DNA of 64,000 nt from Chromobotia macracanthus (taxonomy: Eukaryota > Chordata > Actinopteri > Cypriniformes > Botiidae): assembly GCA_036877525.1 (NCBI GenBank), contig JAZGTH010000068.1, positions 434,001 through 498,000 on the forward strand, written 5' to 3'. Below are positions 23,246 through 33,520 of this stretch, piece after piece. Every line of letters starts with the position of its first letter. Position 1 is the stretch's first letter. A program made the position numbers and the translations under genes. The notes under the pieces are model-generated. The model ran no database searches and had not been told where the DNA came from. It was given only the letters and a program-made list of their open reading frames with translations.

Positions 23246-23901
23246 TGCACTGCGATTAAACAAAAGAAAGAAAGGGCTTTAAGTGCCTTTCACTTAAAAC
23301 ATACCCATTAGGGGTGGACATTTTAATTCAATTCAAAACAGTTTTGAAAAATAAAAAACAAAACAGAAAATTATCAAACATAGTAATCTTTTAGAGGGTA
23401 ATGTATATGTAGCTGCAATTCCTATCTTTCTTGGATAAAAATGAGAGCTGCTTACACTGATTTATCATTTTAAATTAATTTAAAAACTGTCTGGTCTGAT
23501 TTTGTGACTGCTGTGACTAGGCAGGAAACTGAAATGTAGAATCTGAGCTGAATGAAGAAGTCCATCATATTCACACTGATTTAGGATGATCCAGGTTATG
23601 GACGTAATCTTCTTAAAGCAGCATAAAAATTAACAGAACCTAAGGATAATCCACTAGCTGACCCAGAAGTGTCAGGTGGAACTGTAGGAGAGCAGTCTGT
23701 CTCAGGGGTTGTCCATCTGGTCCTATGGGACTATGTGTAGGCTAGATTAAAGAGATGGGTCTGAAAGGATCTACCACATGTGCTTGATTTTGAAATACTG
23801 GGTATTATCAATAGGCCAGAAGTTTTGGATCACAATGAATGTGAAGGACTGTAATAAGACAGGAGCTCCCTCAGGTACTGAGGAGCTAAACCATTCGGGG
23901 C

Positions 23902-24105
23902 CTAGGTAATCAGCAGAATTTTAAAGTTTAAATGATGCTTGATAGGTAGACAGTGCAGTGTTGAACTAACCAGGTTAATGTGATCATACTTGTTCATTGT
24001 CATAAGAACTCTGTTGCATTTTGAACCAGCATGAGTTTTTTGTACTAAATCTGCAGGGCAGCCACCCAGTAAGGCATTGCAATAATTCATGTCATGAATA
24101 CACAA
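23902..24105 (-). pseudogene. LINE ORF2 C-terminal fragment
   Basis: Minus-strand residues NYCNALLGGCPADLVQKTHA, NKYDHINLVSSTLHCLPIKH and LNFKILLIT match the post-RT region of L2/CR1-type LINEs (pattern 'DYCNALL.G.P...', 'HITP.L..LHWLPI..RI.FKIL...YK'). The tryptophan of the usual LHWLP is a cysteine here. The region lies beyond the polymerase palm; its role is nucleic-acid binding by inference. Confidence 0.8.
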
Positions 24106-24394
24106 ATTAACTTTTTGGTGTTTGACATAGAGAGCATGTGTTGTAGTTTTAAGATATTTTTAAGATGAAAAAATGCATTTTTACAAATATTGGAAATGTG
24201 GTTTATAAAGGAAAATTTGCTATCAAAAAGGACACCCCCATTTTCTTTTTTTGCTGATGAAGCAGGTTTTATAGGGCATCCATAAAGAGTAAGATAGTAT
24301 TCTAGGTTGTAGAAAGTAGTATTTGGTGTTTAGTAGTAGAAAGTTGTTAGTCGTCCAAATTTTGATATTGACTATACATTCTGTTATTGCGAAT

Positions 24395-24565
24395 TTATGC
24401 ATCTTGTTGGGCCTTGAAGAAACATACAGCTGGGTATCGTCAGCATTGCAATGAAAACTAACTCCAACTCCTTAATAATTGTTCCCAGAGGTAGCATATA
24501 CAGAGTGAAAAGCAGAGGCCCACGCACTGAGCCCTGCGGGACTGCGGCACACGATATGACACTTT
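24395..24565 (-). pseudogene. LINE reverse transcriptase active-site fragment
   Basis: Read on the minus strand, one frame gives VPQGSVRGPLLFTLYMLPLG and a shifted frame gives HCNADDTQLYVS. These correspond to the RT motifs 'PQGSVLGPLLF..Y...L' and 'YADDTQLY', so the catalytic aspartate pair is still present. The one-base shift between them and the missing palm upstream make it inactive. Confidence 0.75.
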
Positions 24566-24607
24566 ATCACTCATAGCAACAAACTGGAATTGGTCAGATA
24601 AATTGCA

Positions 24608-24838
24608 AGGATGAAGTAGGCCGGGTGGATTCCATTTGGGGGTCTTTATTTATGGATTTGTGCTTCAAGTCCAAACAGCTCTTAGTCAGGTCACAGGCTT
24701 AAATTCAAAACACAGGGAAAACAATCCAATGGAAGACAAATCTAAAACAGTAATCCAAAATTATGAGTCAAGAAGAACAAAAGCAACAATATTCAGGTAA
24801 GGGCTCCCTCTGAAGGACGGGAGCCTGATCAGATGTTA
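24608..24838. repeat. Unassigned insertion inside the L2-like LINE
   Basis: A stretch beginning 'gatgaagtaggccgggtgg' and ending 'gggagcctgatcagatgtt' interrupts the LINE between its RT motif and the upstream coding part. It has no LINE similarity that I can see and no clear terminal repeats. It may be a small non-autonomous element or an LTR piece. Confidence 0.35.
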
Positions 24839-25109
24839 CATAATATGATTAAAACCATGCCAGTGCAGTTCCATTAATGCCAACATAATTTTCAAGCTGT
24901 GAAACTATTTGTAATACTGTCAAAGGCTGCACTAAGGTCAAGTAGCACTAGAGGATGCAACCACGATCAGCCGACAAGAGCAACTAATTTGTCACTCTGA
25001 TGAGAGCAGTCCCTGTACTATAATATTCTCTAAATCCTGACTGGAAATTCTTGCAGTTTCTTTCCAGGAAAGAACATATCTGTGAGGACACCACCTTTTC
25101 ATATATTTT

Positions 25110-25658
25110 TTAATAAAAGGTATTTTGAGATGAGATATCTGGAGCATAACAGGAGTTATTTGTTATGCTAAGGAATTGAGGCAGTTCATGTTCATTGTTG
25201 ATAAAGCAATCTTTAGTGGCAGAAATTATTGTTCTACCATATTTGAAGCAAGGAGCTAATTTTTCAACCATAGGTAAAAGTATTAAAGAGGACACCAGAT
25301 AATGATCTGAAATGTTTTCGCTTTGTTGCACAATATTAATGTCATCAACATTTACACCACAGGACAGTGTTAAATCTAAAGTATGATTACGACAATGATT
25401 GGGGTCTGACATGAGACCATCAACAGAGCTTAAAATGTCTCTTAATGCCATTCCCAATGCATCTTTTTCATTATCCTCATGGATGTTAAAATCACCAACA
25501 ATTAGGACTTGATCTGTGGACAACACTACTTCTGATAAAAAGTCAGCAAATTCTTTGATAAAGTCTGTGTGGTCCTCTGGTGGCCTGTATACAGTAGCTA
25601 GTAGAAACAACAAATTCGATTTATCATTTACACCAGATGAAGTTATATTGAGCACCAC
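25110..25658 (-). pseudogene. LINE apurinic-type endonuclease domain
   Basis: A 182-codon minus-strand frame with FLLATVYRPPEDHTDFIKEF, VLIVGDFNIHEDNEKDALGM, HTLDLTLSCGVNV and ENISDHYLVSSLI. The GDFN box and the SDH box are catalytic motifs of the endonuclease/exonuclease/phosphatase fold used by LINEs to nick target DNA. Upstream catalytic parts (the N-terminal asparagine and glutamate strands) are not in the frame. A second partial copy of this domain is at 60827-61170. Confidence 0.85.
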
Positions 25659-26505
25659 TACTTCAAAAGAACTGCATCTGAAATCAGACTTCTGGGTAAC
25701 TTTAAAAATATTCCTGTAAAGGGCAGCAACACATCCCTCTTTGCATTTTGGATGAGGCTCATGCTTATACGAGTAATTGTGGGGGATAGACTCATTTAAT
25801 GTGATGTAATTGTCTCGCTTTAGCCATATTTTAGCCTTTATACTTCACACATTTTTAGCCTTTATACTTGAGCCTGTCAAACAGAGCACATCTAGGTCAT
25901 CATATCATTAACAAAAAGAGCTTTTGTAGACAGATATCCAATATTCAGTTTGTCTGTATTATGTATCTTTTTATTAGTTTAACCCTAATTAAATTGTAAT
26001 TGAGTTGTTTACAGAGTTTTTTGTATTTATCAGTCAGAGGGACAGACACAGTCTCTATATGATGATATTTAGGTGATTCTATGTGTTGTAAATTATGTGT
26101 CTTCTATCATGTGTGAGTGCTAGCAGACAGTTGGTTAAGCTAGTCTGTCTGCTTCGTGACCTGGGCTATAGTTAGTCAAGTATTAGTAGTATTAACAGCA
26201 AGAATATGTGCCAGATTTCTAGATAGAAGGGCAGCACCAGCCCAAGAGCAATGGAGAGGCCATTTTTTCAACAGGTTAGATCTACCCCCAAAACTTCTCC
26301 AAATATTATATAAAACCTGTATTATTCTGCGAACTCCGCTTAGACCTCCAGTCGTTTAGTGATGACACTCTGGTATGTATTTCATCACCATAATCAGAAG
26401 GGAGAGGGCCAGAGCATATTGCAGTGTCCGACATTGTACTAGCAAGTTCACACACTTTTAACATTATCTTTAGTGATCTCCAACTGTCAGAGGTGAACAT
26501 TATTT

Positions 26506-27240
26506 GTGCTGACGTGTATAATAAGTTTACTAAATTTACATTTAGATTTAGTCAGTATGTTTAAATTTGCTTTGATTTAATTTGCTTTGATGTCGTTGAC
26601 TGTCACAATGTGTACAATAGAATTTCAGTTAATTAGAGCATTTTGAACAGGTGTCTCAGTGGGTGCGTCACTGAGTGGGGAGAACCTAAAACTATAATCG
26701 TAACAGGAGAGCAATGTTTTGTCCTGCAGCTATGTCGTCTCACAGTTACAAAATTTTCCTGCTGTAAACGATCTGCAACCGAAACCGAACTATGAACCTA
26801 GTTGCATGTAACAATAACAGGACATTCCATAACTTACCATGGACACATGGGAGAAAACACAGTGAAGACAAGCTAAGTGGCTAACATGATGCTAACGGAA
26901 CTGAATACTTATATAACGGAACCTATAGTAGATATCAAAGGCTAGCTGTATCTGATTCATTCAATGTAATATAATCAAGGTAAAAGGTAAAATAGTTTTA
27001 TAAAGTAGTGAGAAACCATGGAGAGGGAACATCTCATCTCAACACACATCATTTAACTAATATAATACCTACTGCAGTTAATAAAAAAAATATTTGATTG
27101 TTCATTTATTTTAATGGGATTTAAAAAGAAGACTTTTTTGATGCCTTATTAATACTAATCAAATACATAAAGCTTGTAGTTTGGCTATAATCTTTTTTAC
27201 AAAAGGCTCACATTTTATTTGAAATTATGCTCATCATAAC
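26506..27240. other. Spacer, nothing identified
   Basis: AT-rich DNA without supported features. Confidence 0.4.
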
Positions 27241-28345
27241 ATCCCCTGAGGAAGGACCTTCTTTTTCAGTGTCAGGGCACAATATGACCTTTGTTGGACA
27301 TTTGTTTTGTGGCCATTAAGAATAACATCTCAGACTTCTACAAGGGCTCAAAAGACCCCCTTTGAAAAGGCAGATTATCCTGAGACTAATTATGTGCCCA
27401 AGGTTCCCACTTCAGGCAACAGGTAGTAAGCCTGCAGGCCCTCCCACAGTTGGAGAAGGACCCAGCCCTCTACTTGCTGTGTCCAGTATGTGCTTTGCAT
27501 ATTTATCTAGACCACACTGAGAGCTTCAAATGAACTGAGCAGCCCTTTGTCTGCTTTGGAGGTCAGCAGAAGGGTCAGGCTGTCTTCAAACAGAGGCTAT
27601 CCCATTGGATTGTGGATGCCATTATTATGCCTTTCTAGCAGGCATCTGCAGAGAAGCAGAATGGGTCACATGCTATATTTTTGCAAGGTCTTATAACTTT
27701 AGGATTGAATCAATCTCTTCCACTGTGCTGTTTACCTGACAAGCACCTTGGAAGACTGGTCGGGTGTTTTGCCTGCTACTGCACCTTTCCCCTTAGAGAT
27801 GATAATGGTTTCTGATTCCTGATTCCTGCGAGTTCACCTTTGGTGAACCCTGGGCATCTTGTTTTATATTTGGCCTAAAGTCTGGCTGCGGGGCTTAGCA
27901 CCTGGATATGTCATTCATATGACATATCCAGTTTTCTACTGGTAAACCTGTGTCTTCCCCTAGATTGAGGTATCTCCATCATGGCCTAAAAGTTTGGATG
28001 GTTCCCCCTTTGGTAGTCCTCCAATTATAGAAATACTTTGGTGTGGTAATTCCTTGAAGTCTGTCTGGATTTTCCACATGTAATCTCCCCTAAGGTAGGT
28101 TGTTGTCTCAGCAGTGTCTCCTCCTATCAAGGAGGAGTTTCCCAGTGCATTTGGCACTCATTCTGCAATCACCTTTTAAAGGTCGATTGGAAGATTATGG
28201 ACTCGATGACTGAATACTTTTAGGCACACTCTGCTTGAAGACATCTGCGCCACTAGAGTCCAAAACATGGTTCAGGTTTTGTGGCTTTTTGTATAGGGAC
28301 CCCTAGTATCACACCAACACGATGCTGAGTGAGTGACAGAAAGAG
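27241..28345 (+). mobile_element. DIRS-type retrotransposon 3' part (copy D)
   Basis: The first part (27350-27640) reads, with stops, VSLQALPQLEKDPALYLLCP, VCALHIYLDHTESFK and QRLSHWIVDA, the middle of the tyrosine recombinase ('LQALP....LLCPVRAL..Y...T', 'S.WIV.AI'). The following 700 bp are non-coding and match 18356-18800. The block ends near 28260-28345 with 'tttgtatagggacccctagt' and 'gagtgagtgacagaaag', a phrase typical of the 3' end of fish DIRS elements. RT and RNase H are absent. Confidence 0.7.
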
Positions 28346-28640
28346 AAGAAAGAAATGTTATGGTTACCTCTGTAGACAGAATGTTGACAGAATGTTGATT
28401 AGCACTATACTTCCTACACAAAGTAAAGCTATACATACACTCAAAAATAAAACTTTTGGGGATTTGTTGTGTGTAGACAGTATCACATATCGTAATGGGT
28501 TCTATTGTCTTTTGTTGCGTCATGCAGTTACACTGTGTGTTCTACTTTACTCCACATTGTTACATGTATATATTAAGGGGGCTAGACAACTGGAGTAATT
28601 TCTGGATTTTCTGAACCTGAAATCAGAAAACAAATTGGTA
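28346..28640. other. Spacer, nothing identified
   Basis: No supported feature between the DIRS end and the old Tc1 fragment. Confidence 0.4.
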
Positions 28641-29337
28641 CATCATATTTGATTAAATAATTTAATAAATCTAATAAAATTCAATACATTTGTAAATCAC
28701 CTTTGATTTTTGCATTTACTCAAAAACAGTCACACATCACACAAATCACATTATGTTTTAAATGTTTTTTTTTTTTTCCAAATAAACATGTTTCAGAAAA
28801 TGTTTCAGACACTAAAGCATTTATCAACCTGTAACCATTTTTTTACAACATTTAAAAGATTTAACATTTAAAACATTGAAGTTTATGTACTGAGGACACC
28901 AAGTGGTGATTTCAGGTGCAATTTTATCCCATTCTTTTTAGAAACAAATCTTAAGGTGTGGAACAGTACAAGGTCTTTGTTGTCACATCTTGTGTTTCAA
29001 TATGTGCCACATATTCTCTGTTAGGGACAGGTTAGGAATGCAGACAGGCCAGTTCAACAACCGTACCATCTTCTTCAGCCAAGCCTTTGTAATGTGAGCA
29101 GAATGTGGTTTTGCATCGTCATGCTGAAATATGCATGGTCGTCTAGAAAGCTCTAAATTCTATATGTACTTTTCTGTATTAATGGTGCCATTGCAGAAGC
29201 GCATATTACCCTTGCCAAAAACACTGGCACAACCTCATACCATAACGGATGCTGATTTCTGGCTGGTAACAATCCTGATGGTCCTTTATGTCTGTAGCAT
29301 CTGGTCTGACCAAAGGTTACAGTTGGATTGTAAAATC
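28641..29337 (-). mobile_element. Old Tc1 copy, segment 1 of 3
   Basis: Shows strong parallel similarity to 30680-31270 of the younger Tc1: 'aaagcatttatcaacctgtaa', 'ctgaggacaccaagtg', 'caggtgcaattttatcccattctt', 'gtgccacatattctct', 'cagaatgtggttttgca' and 'atatgcatgg'. It encodes the C-terminal part of a transposase on the minus strand, now with many stops. Similarity stops at about 29337, and the rest of the same element resumes near 32339. Confidence 0.82.
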
Positions 29338-29682
29338 CAAGAAGAATAGGACTCCGAGTGGGGGGCTGAGATCGATTATTACCCAGCAGCACCAGGGAGT
29401 CTGTACCTTCACATACCACCAATAGTTTTATGGCCAACCAGAACACCTCTGGCCTTTTGTTCCCCTCTTACCCCTGACAGAGGAATGCCCAAAAGGGGGG
29501 AAGATAGCTCTGCTCACGAAAGTGAGAAAAAACAGGTGACTGAAGGACTTCCAATACACATCAGGGAGAACTTTTGTCTCAACTCAGCCACCAAAAGAGC
29601 TATCCAAAGTGTATGTATATATATGTCATGTTCTTGATTGTATGTGTCTCCCCATATTAACCCCCATCATCTATTGCCTTGG

Positions 29683-29707
29683 TATATATATATATATATA
29701 TATATAT
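29683..29707. repeat. (TA)n microsatellite
   Basis: About 12 TA units within the LTR-like segment. Confidence 0.9.
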
Positions 29708-30450
29708 TAGTCAGACAAGTATTCTACCTGTATGCATACTCTCAAGGTAAATTGCATATTAACGTGTGTCAAACCTGGTCATGTTTACATTCTAAATGAT
29801 CCTAAATGATCCTCTCTGGATGTGCTGACCAATGCAGTATAAGGTATGAATGTATCTGGTCTCATATACTTAAAGGGCACAAACTTTCCAACAACACGAG
29901 GAACATGTAAATGAGGTCTTAAGCAGAACAAAGAAATTATTTTCCTGCCTCAGTATACACCTCATTATTGGTCTGTCAGCCCTCAAGGGGTGTGTTACAC
30001 CCAAGGTTAAAAGTCCACCACACAGAGCAAACTTCGCTCGCTCTCTCCCTCACCCACTCGCTGCACATCCTCTCAAACCCTGCCTCACTCTCCGAGACAG
30101 CCTTTCCGGCGGTGTTTACTTCAGCTCAGTTCGTCTGTCTTTGCTGACCAATCCATCGTCGGGAAGGACCCAACGAACTGCCGCTCACTTCGAACTCATC
30201 AGGACCTGCAACATCCCTCACGCACACCCGGACTCTTGCTTTAGCACATCTGAGTTCAATGCAAGTATCCAATTCGCTGTGCTTAAGTTTTACCCCTGAT
30301 TTAACTGATGGTTCATGCAGAAGTGGTTAGCTGATTTAATCCTGCCATTCTTTACTCCTCCTCTTTTTCCACTGTTTATGTTTTATGTATTCGTTTCTTT
30401 AGTGTATGTTTATTTGTTTAGTGTAGTCATATGTTCCCCGTAGCATAGTC

Positions 30451-30456
30451 AATAAA
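30451..30456 (+). promoter_or_regulatory. Polyadenylation signal in the LTR-like segment
   Basis: AATAAA preceded by a T-rich region and followed by 'cccccattttattcc' and a GT/T-rich stretch (ttgtttctgtgtttattg), the layout of a functional vertebrate poly(A) signal. It supports reading this block as an LTR. Confidence 0.5.
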
Positions 30457-30545
30457 CCCCCATTTTATTCCAGAGAATTGTTTCTGTGTTTATTGCTCAC
30501 ATATAAACATTAAACTGCCTTGATTTCGTTACCTGCTCTGAAGTA

Positions 30546-32111
30546 CAACCCCAAATCAGAAAAAGTTGGGATAGTATGGAAAACACAAATAAAAAAAAGT
30601 AGTGATTTCTAAATTTACTTTGACTTGTATTTCATTGCAGACAATACAACAGCACATTATTTCATGTGTTCCTCATGATTTTTATTGGTTTTTTTTCTTC
30701 AAAAAAAAACAAAATTCCTATTTTGGTTCTTGCAACACATTTCAAAAAAGTTGGAACAGTAAAGCATTTACCACTTTGTAATGTTGTCATTCCTTTTCAC
30801 AACACTTAAAAAGACGTTTAGGGACTGAAGACACCAAGTGAAGAAGTGTTTCAGGTGTAATTTTGTCCCATTCTTGCTGTAAACAAGTCTTAAGGTGGGC
30901 AACAATACAGGGTCTTCGTTGTCACATTTTGCGCTTCAAAATGTGCCACACATTCTCTATTGGAGAGAGGTCGGGACTGCAGGCAGGCCAGTCAAGTACC
31001 TGTATCTTCTTCCTCCGCAGCCAGGACTTTGTAATGTGTGCAGAATGTGGTTTTGCATTATCTTGTTGAAATATGCATGGATGTCCCTGGAAAAGATGTC
31101 TTCTTGAAGGCAGCATATTGTGCCCCAAAATCTCTATGTACTTTTCAGCATTAATGGTGCCATCACAGAAGTTATTTTTACTAAGGGCACTGACACAACC
31201 CCATACCATGACAGACCCTGGCTTTTGGACTGGACTGGATGATCCTTTTCTTCTTTGGTCTGGAGCACACAGCGTCCATTTCTCCCAAAAATACCTGAAA
31301 TACTGACTCATCTGACCACAGTACACGTTTCCACTGTGTGATGGTCCATCCCAGATGCCTCAGAGCCCAGAGAAGTTGACGGCACTTCTGGACACTGTTA
31401 ACATAGGGCTTCCTTTTGGCACAGTACAGTTTTAACTGGCATTTGTCTATGTAACTACGTATTGTGGTACTTGACAAAGGTTTGCCAAAGTAGTCCTGAG
31501 CCCATGTGGTGATATTGCTTATAGATGAATGACGATTCTTGATGCAGTGCCGCCTGAGTGATCGGAGAGCACGGTTGTTCAGCTTAGGCTTGTGCCCTTG
31601 TCCTTTACGCACTGAAATTCCTCCACATTCCTTGAATCTTTTAATTATGTTGTGCACTGTTGAAGGTGAAATAAGCAAATGTCTTCCTATCTTTCTTTGA
31701 GGAACATTGTATTTAAACATTTCAATAATTTTCTCACATGTTTGTTGGCAAACTGGCGAGCCTCGGCCCATCTTTGCTCCTAAAGGAACTAGACCTTTCT
31801 TGGATGCTGCTTTTGTACCAAATCATAATTACAATCACCTGTTGACATCACCTGTTTCAAATCACATCATTATTTAACCAATTTACCTGATTACTAGCCC
31901 TAAATTGCTCCTGTTTCAACTTTTTTTTAAAATGTGTTGCAAGAACCAAAATAGGAATTTTGTTTTTTTGAAGAAAAAACAATAAAAATCATGAGGAACA
32001 CATTAAATAATGTGCTGTTGTATTGTCTGCAATGAAATACAAGTCAAAGTAAATTTAGTGTGTAAATTTTGTGTTTTCCATACTGTCCCAACTTTTTCTG
32101 ATTTGGGGTTA
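30546..32111 (-). mobile_element. Younger Tc1-like transposon, complete with TA duplications
   Basis: A 1566-bp element with about 200-bp terminal inverted repeats (30546-30756 and 31914-32111), each holding an outer and an inner copy of 'aaaaagttgg.a' (IR/DR structure). It is flanked by the TA target duplication (30544-30545 and 32112-32113). The left end starts caaccccaaatcag and the right end is its inverse with one change (ttgggg vs tagggg at the tip). It encodes one transposase on the minus strand with few disabling changes, so it is the youngest Tc1 insertion in the window. Confidence 0.93.
30780..31771 (-). pseudogene. Tc1 DD34E transposase, nearly intact
   Basis: Starts MGRGSPVCQQTCEKIIEMFK with two helix-turn-helix parts (QRKIGRHLLISPSTVHNIIK and later LSSTTIRSYIDKCQL). 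The first catalytic aspartate is in RVLWSDESVFQVF, the second in FQQDNAKPHSAHITKSWL, and the glutamate in SPDLSPIENVWHILKRK; exactly 34 residues lie between the last two. A frameshift near 31200-31300 separates the halves. A TGA stop after ILKRKM corresponds to CGA (Arg) in relatives, consistent with CpG decay; the frame continues behind it with QRRPCIVAHLKTCL and LVSSVPKRL. Two or so lesions disable it. Confidence 0.92.
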
Positions 32112-32338
32112 TAGTACTGTATTACAGTAAGAATGTTATCTTTTCAAGGCCAGAACAGTAACATTTCTTAGAGTTGATACGCGATCCGCTGACTACCCGG
32201 TGGATGAGTTATTCAGTCTGTCACGAATATTAATTCTACTACATCAGGTAAAATCTATAAAACACGTACAGTTAATAACATTAAATCATGCATGATTTTT
32301 CCCTTTGGGTTAATCATCTAGTGTTCCAAATACACTAC

Positions 32339-32660
32339 ATGTCTTTGAACGAAATGGATGCTGGGTACTCCAGACCAAAAACAACTGACTCATCTGACCA
32401 CAATACAAATTTACACTGAGTCACGACCCATCCCAGATGTGTCAGAGTTCAGGGAAATTTACGATGCTTCTGAACACAGTTCAATCACAGTCACAATATA
32501 AGGTTTCCTAAAGTAAAGTTTTTGGTGGCATTTGTGGATGTAGCGCCGTATTGTTGTGCTTGAAAGAGGTTTGCCAAAGAAAGCCTGAACCCATGTGGTT
32601 ATATTAGCTATGAACCAATGTTGATTCTTGATACAGTGCCATTTCTGGGATCATGGGGGT
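32339..32660 (-). mobile_element. Old Tc1 copy, segment 2 of 3, with micro-inversion
   Basis: Resumes the old Tc1 similarity broken at 29337: 'actgactcatctgaccaca', 'catcccagatg.gtcagag', 'gtgcttgaaagaggtttgccaaag' and 'cccatgtggttatatt' parallel 31303-31560. The first 29 bp (32351-32379) match 31254-31282 only in inverted orientation, indicating a local inversion. It ends near 32660, where another insertion begins. Confidence 0.8.
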
Positions 32661-33240
32661 TCAGTTTAGACAGTTCACACAGTTCCTCCAGACAATCACT
32701 TTGCACAGTTAGACACTTTACACAGTTCCTTTAGGTTTTAATATTTTACATACAGTGTCCTCCATAAGTATTAGGGCAGTAAAGAACAAAATGCTCTGTT
32801 GCTGTTGAGTCAACAAGTCTTTTATATATAAGAGATGAATATGAGGCAAAAGTACATGTTGTTATTTTTCAACATAATTTTTTGTTACCAATTTAGAACA
32901 ACAACAGTTTCATCCCTCATTTTAATGTGAGCTTAAGCATTGGGACAACTAACTCACAGCTGTGTTTCTAAGTAATCAGCCATGTCCTGCTGCATTATTT
33001 GTTTATACATTAAAAGCAGGGTATGTGCAGTGTTAAGTTTTCCATTGCTTCTACGGTCTGCATCTTGTGTTTGTTAAGAACACACATAAGGCAAGATGAA
33101 GATCTGACAAAAAAGCAGTGCAAATATTCTATAAATTTGTCTAATCTCCTAATCATGAAAGATTTTCTGACTCCAAAGCAAACAGAGCAATATCTCCATT
33201 ACTGACCCAGTACTATGGAGGGCATTATCTGTCTCAGTGA
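32661..33240. mobile_element. Second insertion in the old Tc1, probable non-autonomous DNA element
   Basis: Sequence foreign to the Tc1 family. It includes 'tacagtgtcctccataagta' at about 32751, a phrase found at ends of some teleost mariner/Tc1 non-autonomous elements. No matching inverse end or coding frame was found. Class is uncertain. Confidence 0.4.
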
Positions 33241-33520
33241 AACATTGTTTTTAAGCATTTTAATCATTTTCTCAGGCATTTGTTGGCAAACTGTTTATCT
33301 TTTCAACCCATCTTTGCTGCTGAAGGACTTTTAGGACTTGCTTTTTTTAACCAAATCATCATCATCAAATCACCAGTGAGTACAATCACTGGTGCCATGA
33401 CTTGTTTTAAATCCCATCGTTATTAAAACCTATACCTCATAACAGTACTAAATTATCTTCTTCCCAACGTTTCCTCAAAGTGTAGCATGCCTAAATGACA
33501 GGAATTTATGTAAATTTATG
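33241..33520 (-). mobile_element. Old Tc1 copy, segment 3 of 3
   Basis: Parallels 31710-31925 of the younger Tc1: 'tttaatcattttctca', 'catttgttggcaaactg', 'cccatctttgctg', 'aggacttgcttt', 'accaaatcat' and 'caatcactg'. It encodes the N-terminus of the transposase in relatives. The outer right end has diverged. Confidence 0.78.

Larger units (their letters stand above)
23880..26505 (-). mobile_element. L2-like non-LTR retrotransposon (LINE)
   Basis: Minus-strand order is endonuclease (25110-25658), reverse transcriptase (about 24400-24560) and C-terminal region (23902-24105). The 5' part reaches about 26500, where the frame at 26306-26500 has ICSGPLPSDYGDEIHTRVSS. The C-terminus with NYCNALLGGCPADLV, 'HINLVSSTLHCLPI' and 'FKILLIT' is typical of L2/CR1-group elements. 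About 230 bp at 24608-24838 do not fit the LINE and look like a later insertion. Many stops are present. Confidence 0.8.
29338..32338 (+). mobile_element. LTR-containing segment inserted in the old Tc1
   Basis: Unrelated DNA separating two pieces of the old Tc1. The first about 270 bp (29338-29608) contain a frame with NRTPSGGLRSIITQQHQGVC, vaguely like the end of a retroviral-type envelope transmembrane segment, but this is weak. From about 29609 a GC-richer LTR-like region follows: TGTA start, promoter-like AT stretch, C/T-rich leader-like block at 30020-30200, and AATAAA at 30451-30456. A TACA end near 32244 is plausible once the inserted Tc1 (30546-32111) is removed. A (TA)n tract is at 29683-29707. 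No gag or pol is present. Confidence 0.4.

Noticed and set aside
29338..29608. Confident retroviral envelope call
   Set aside because: The resemblance is limited to about 20 residues with stops around it; not enough for a separate gene entry.
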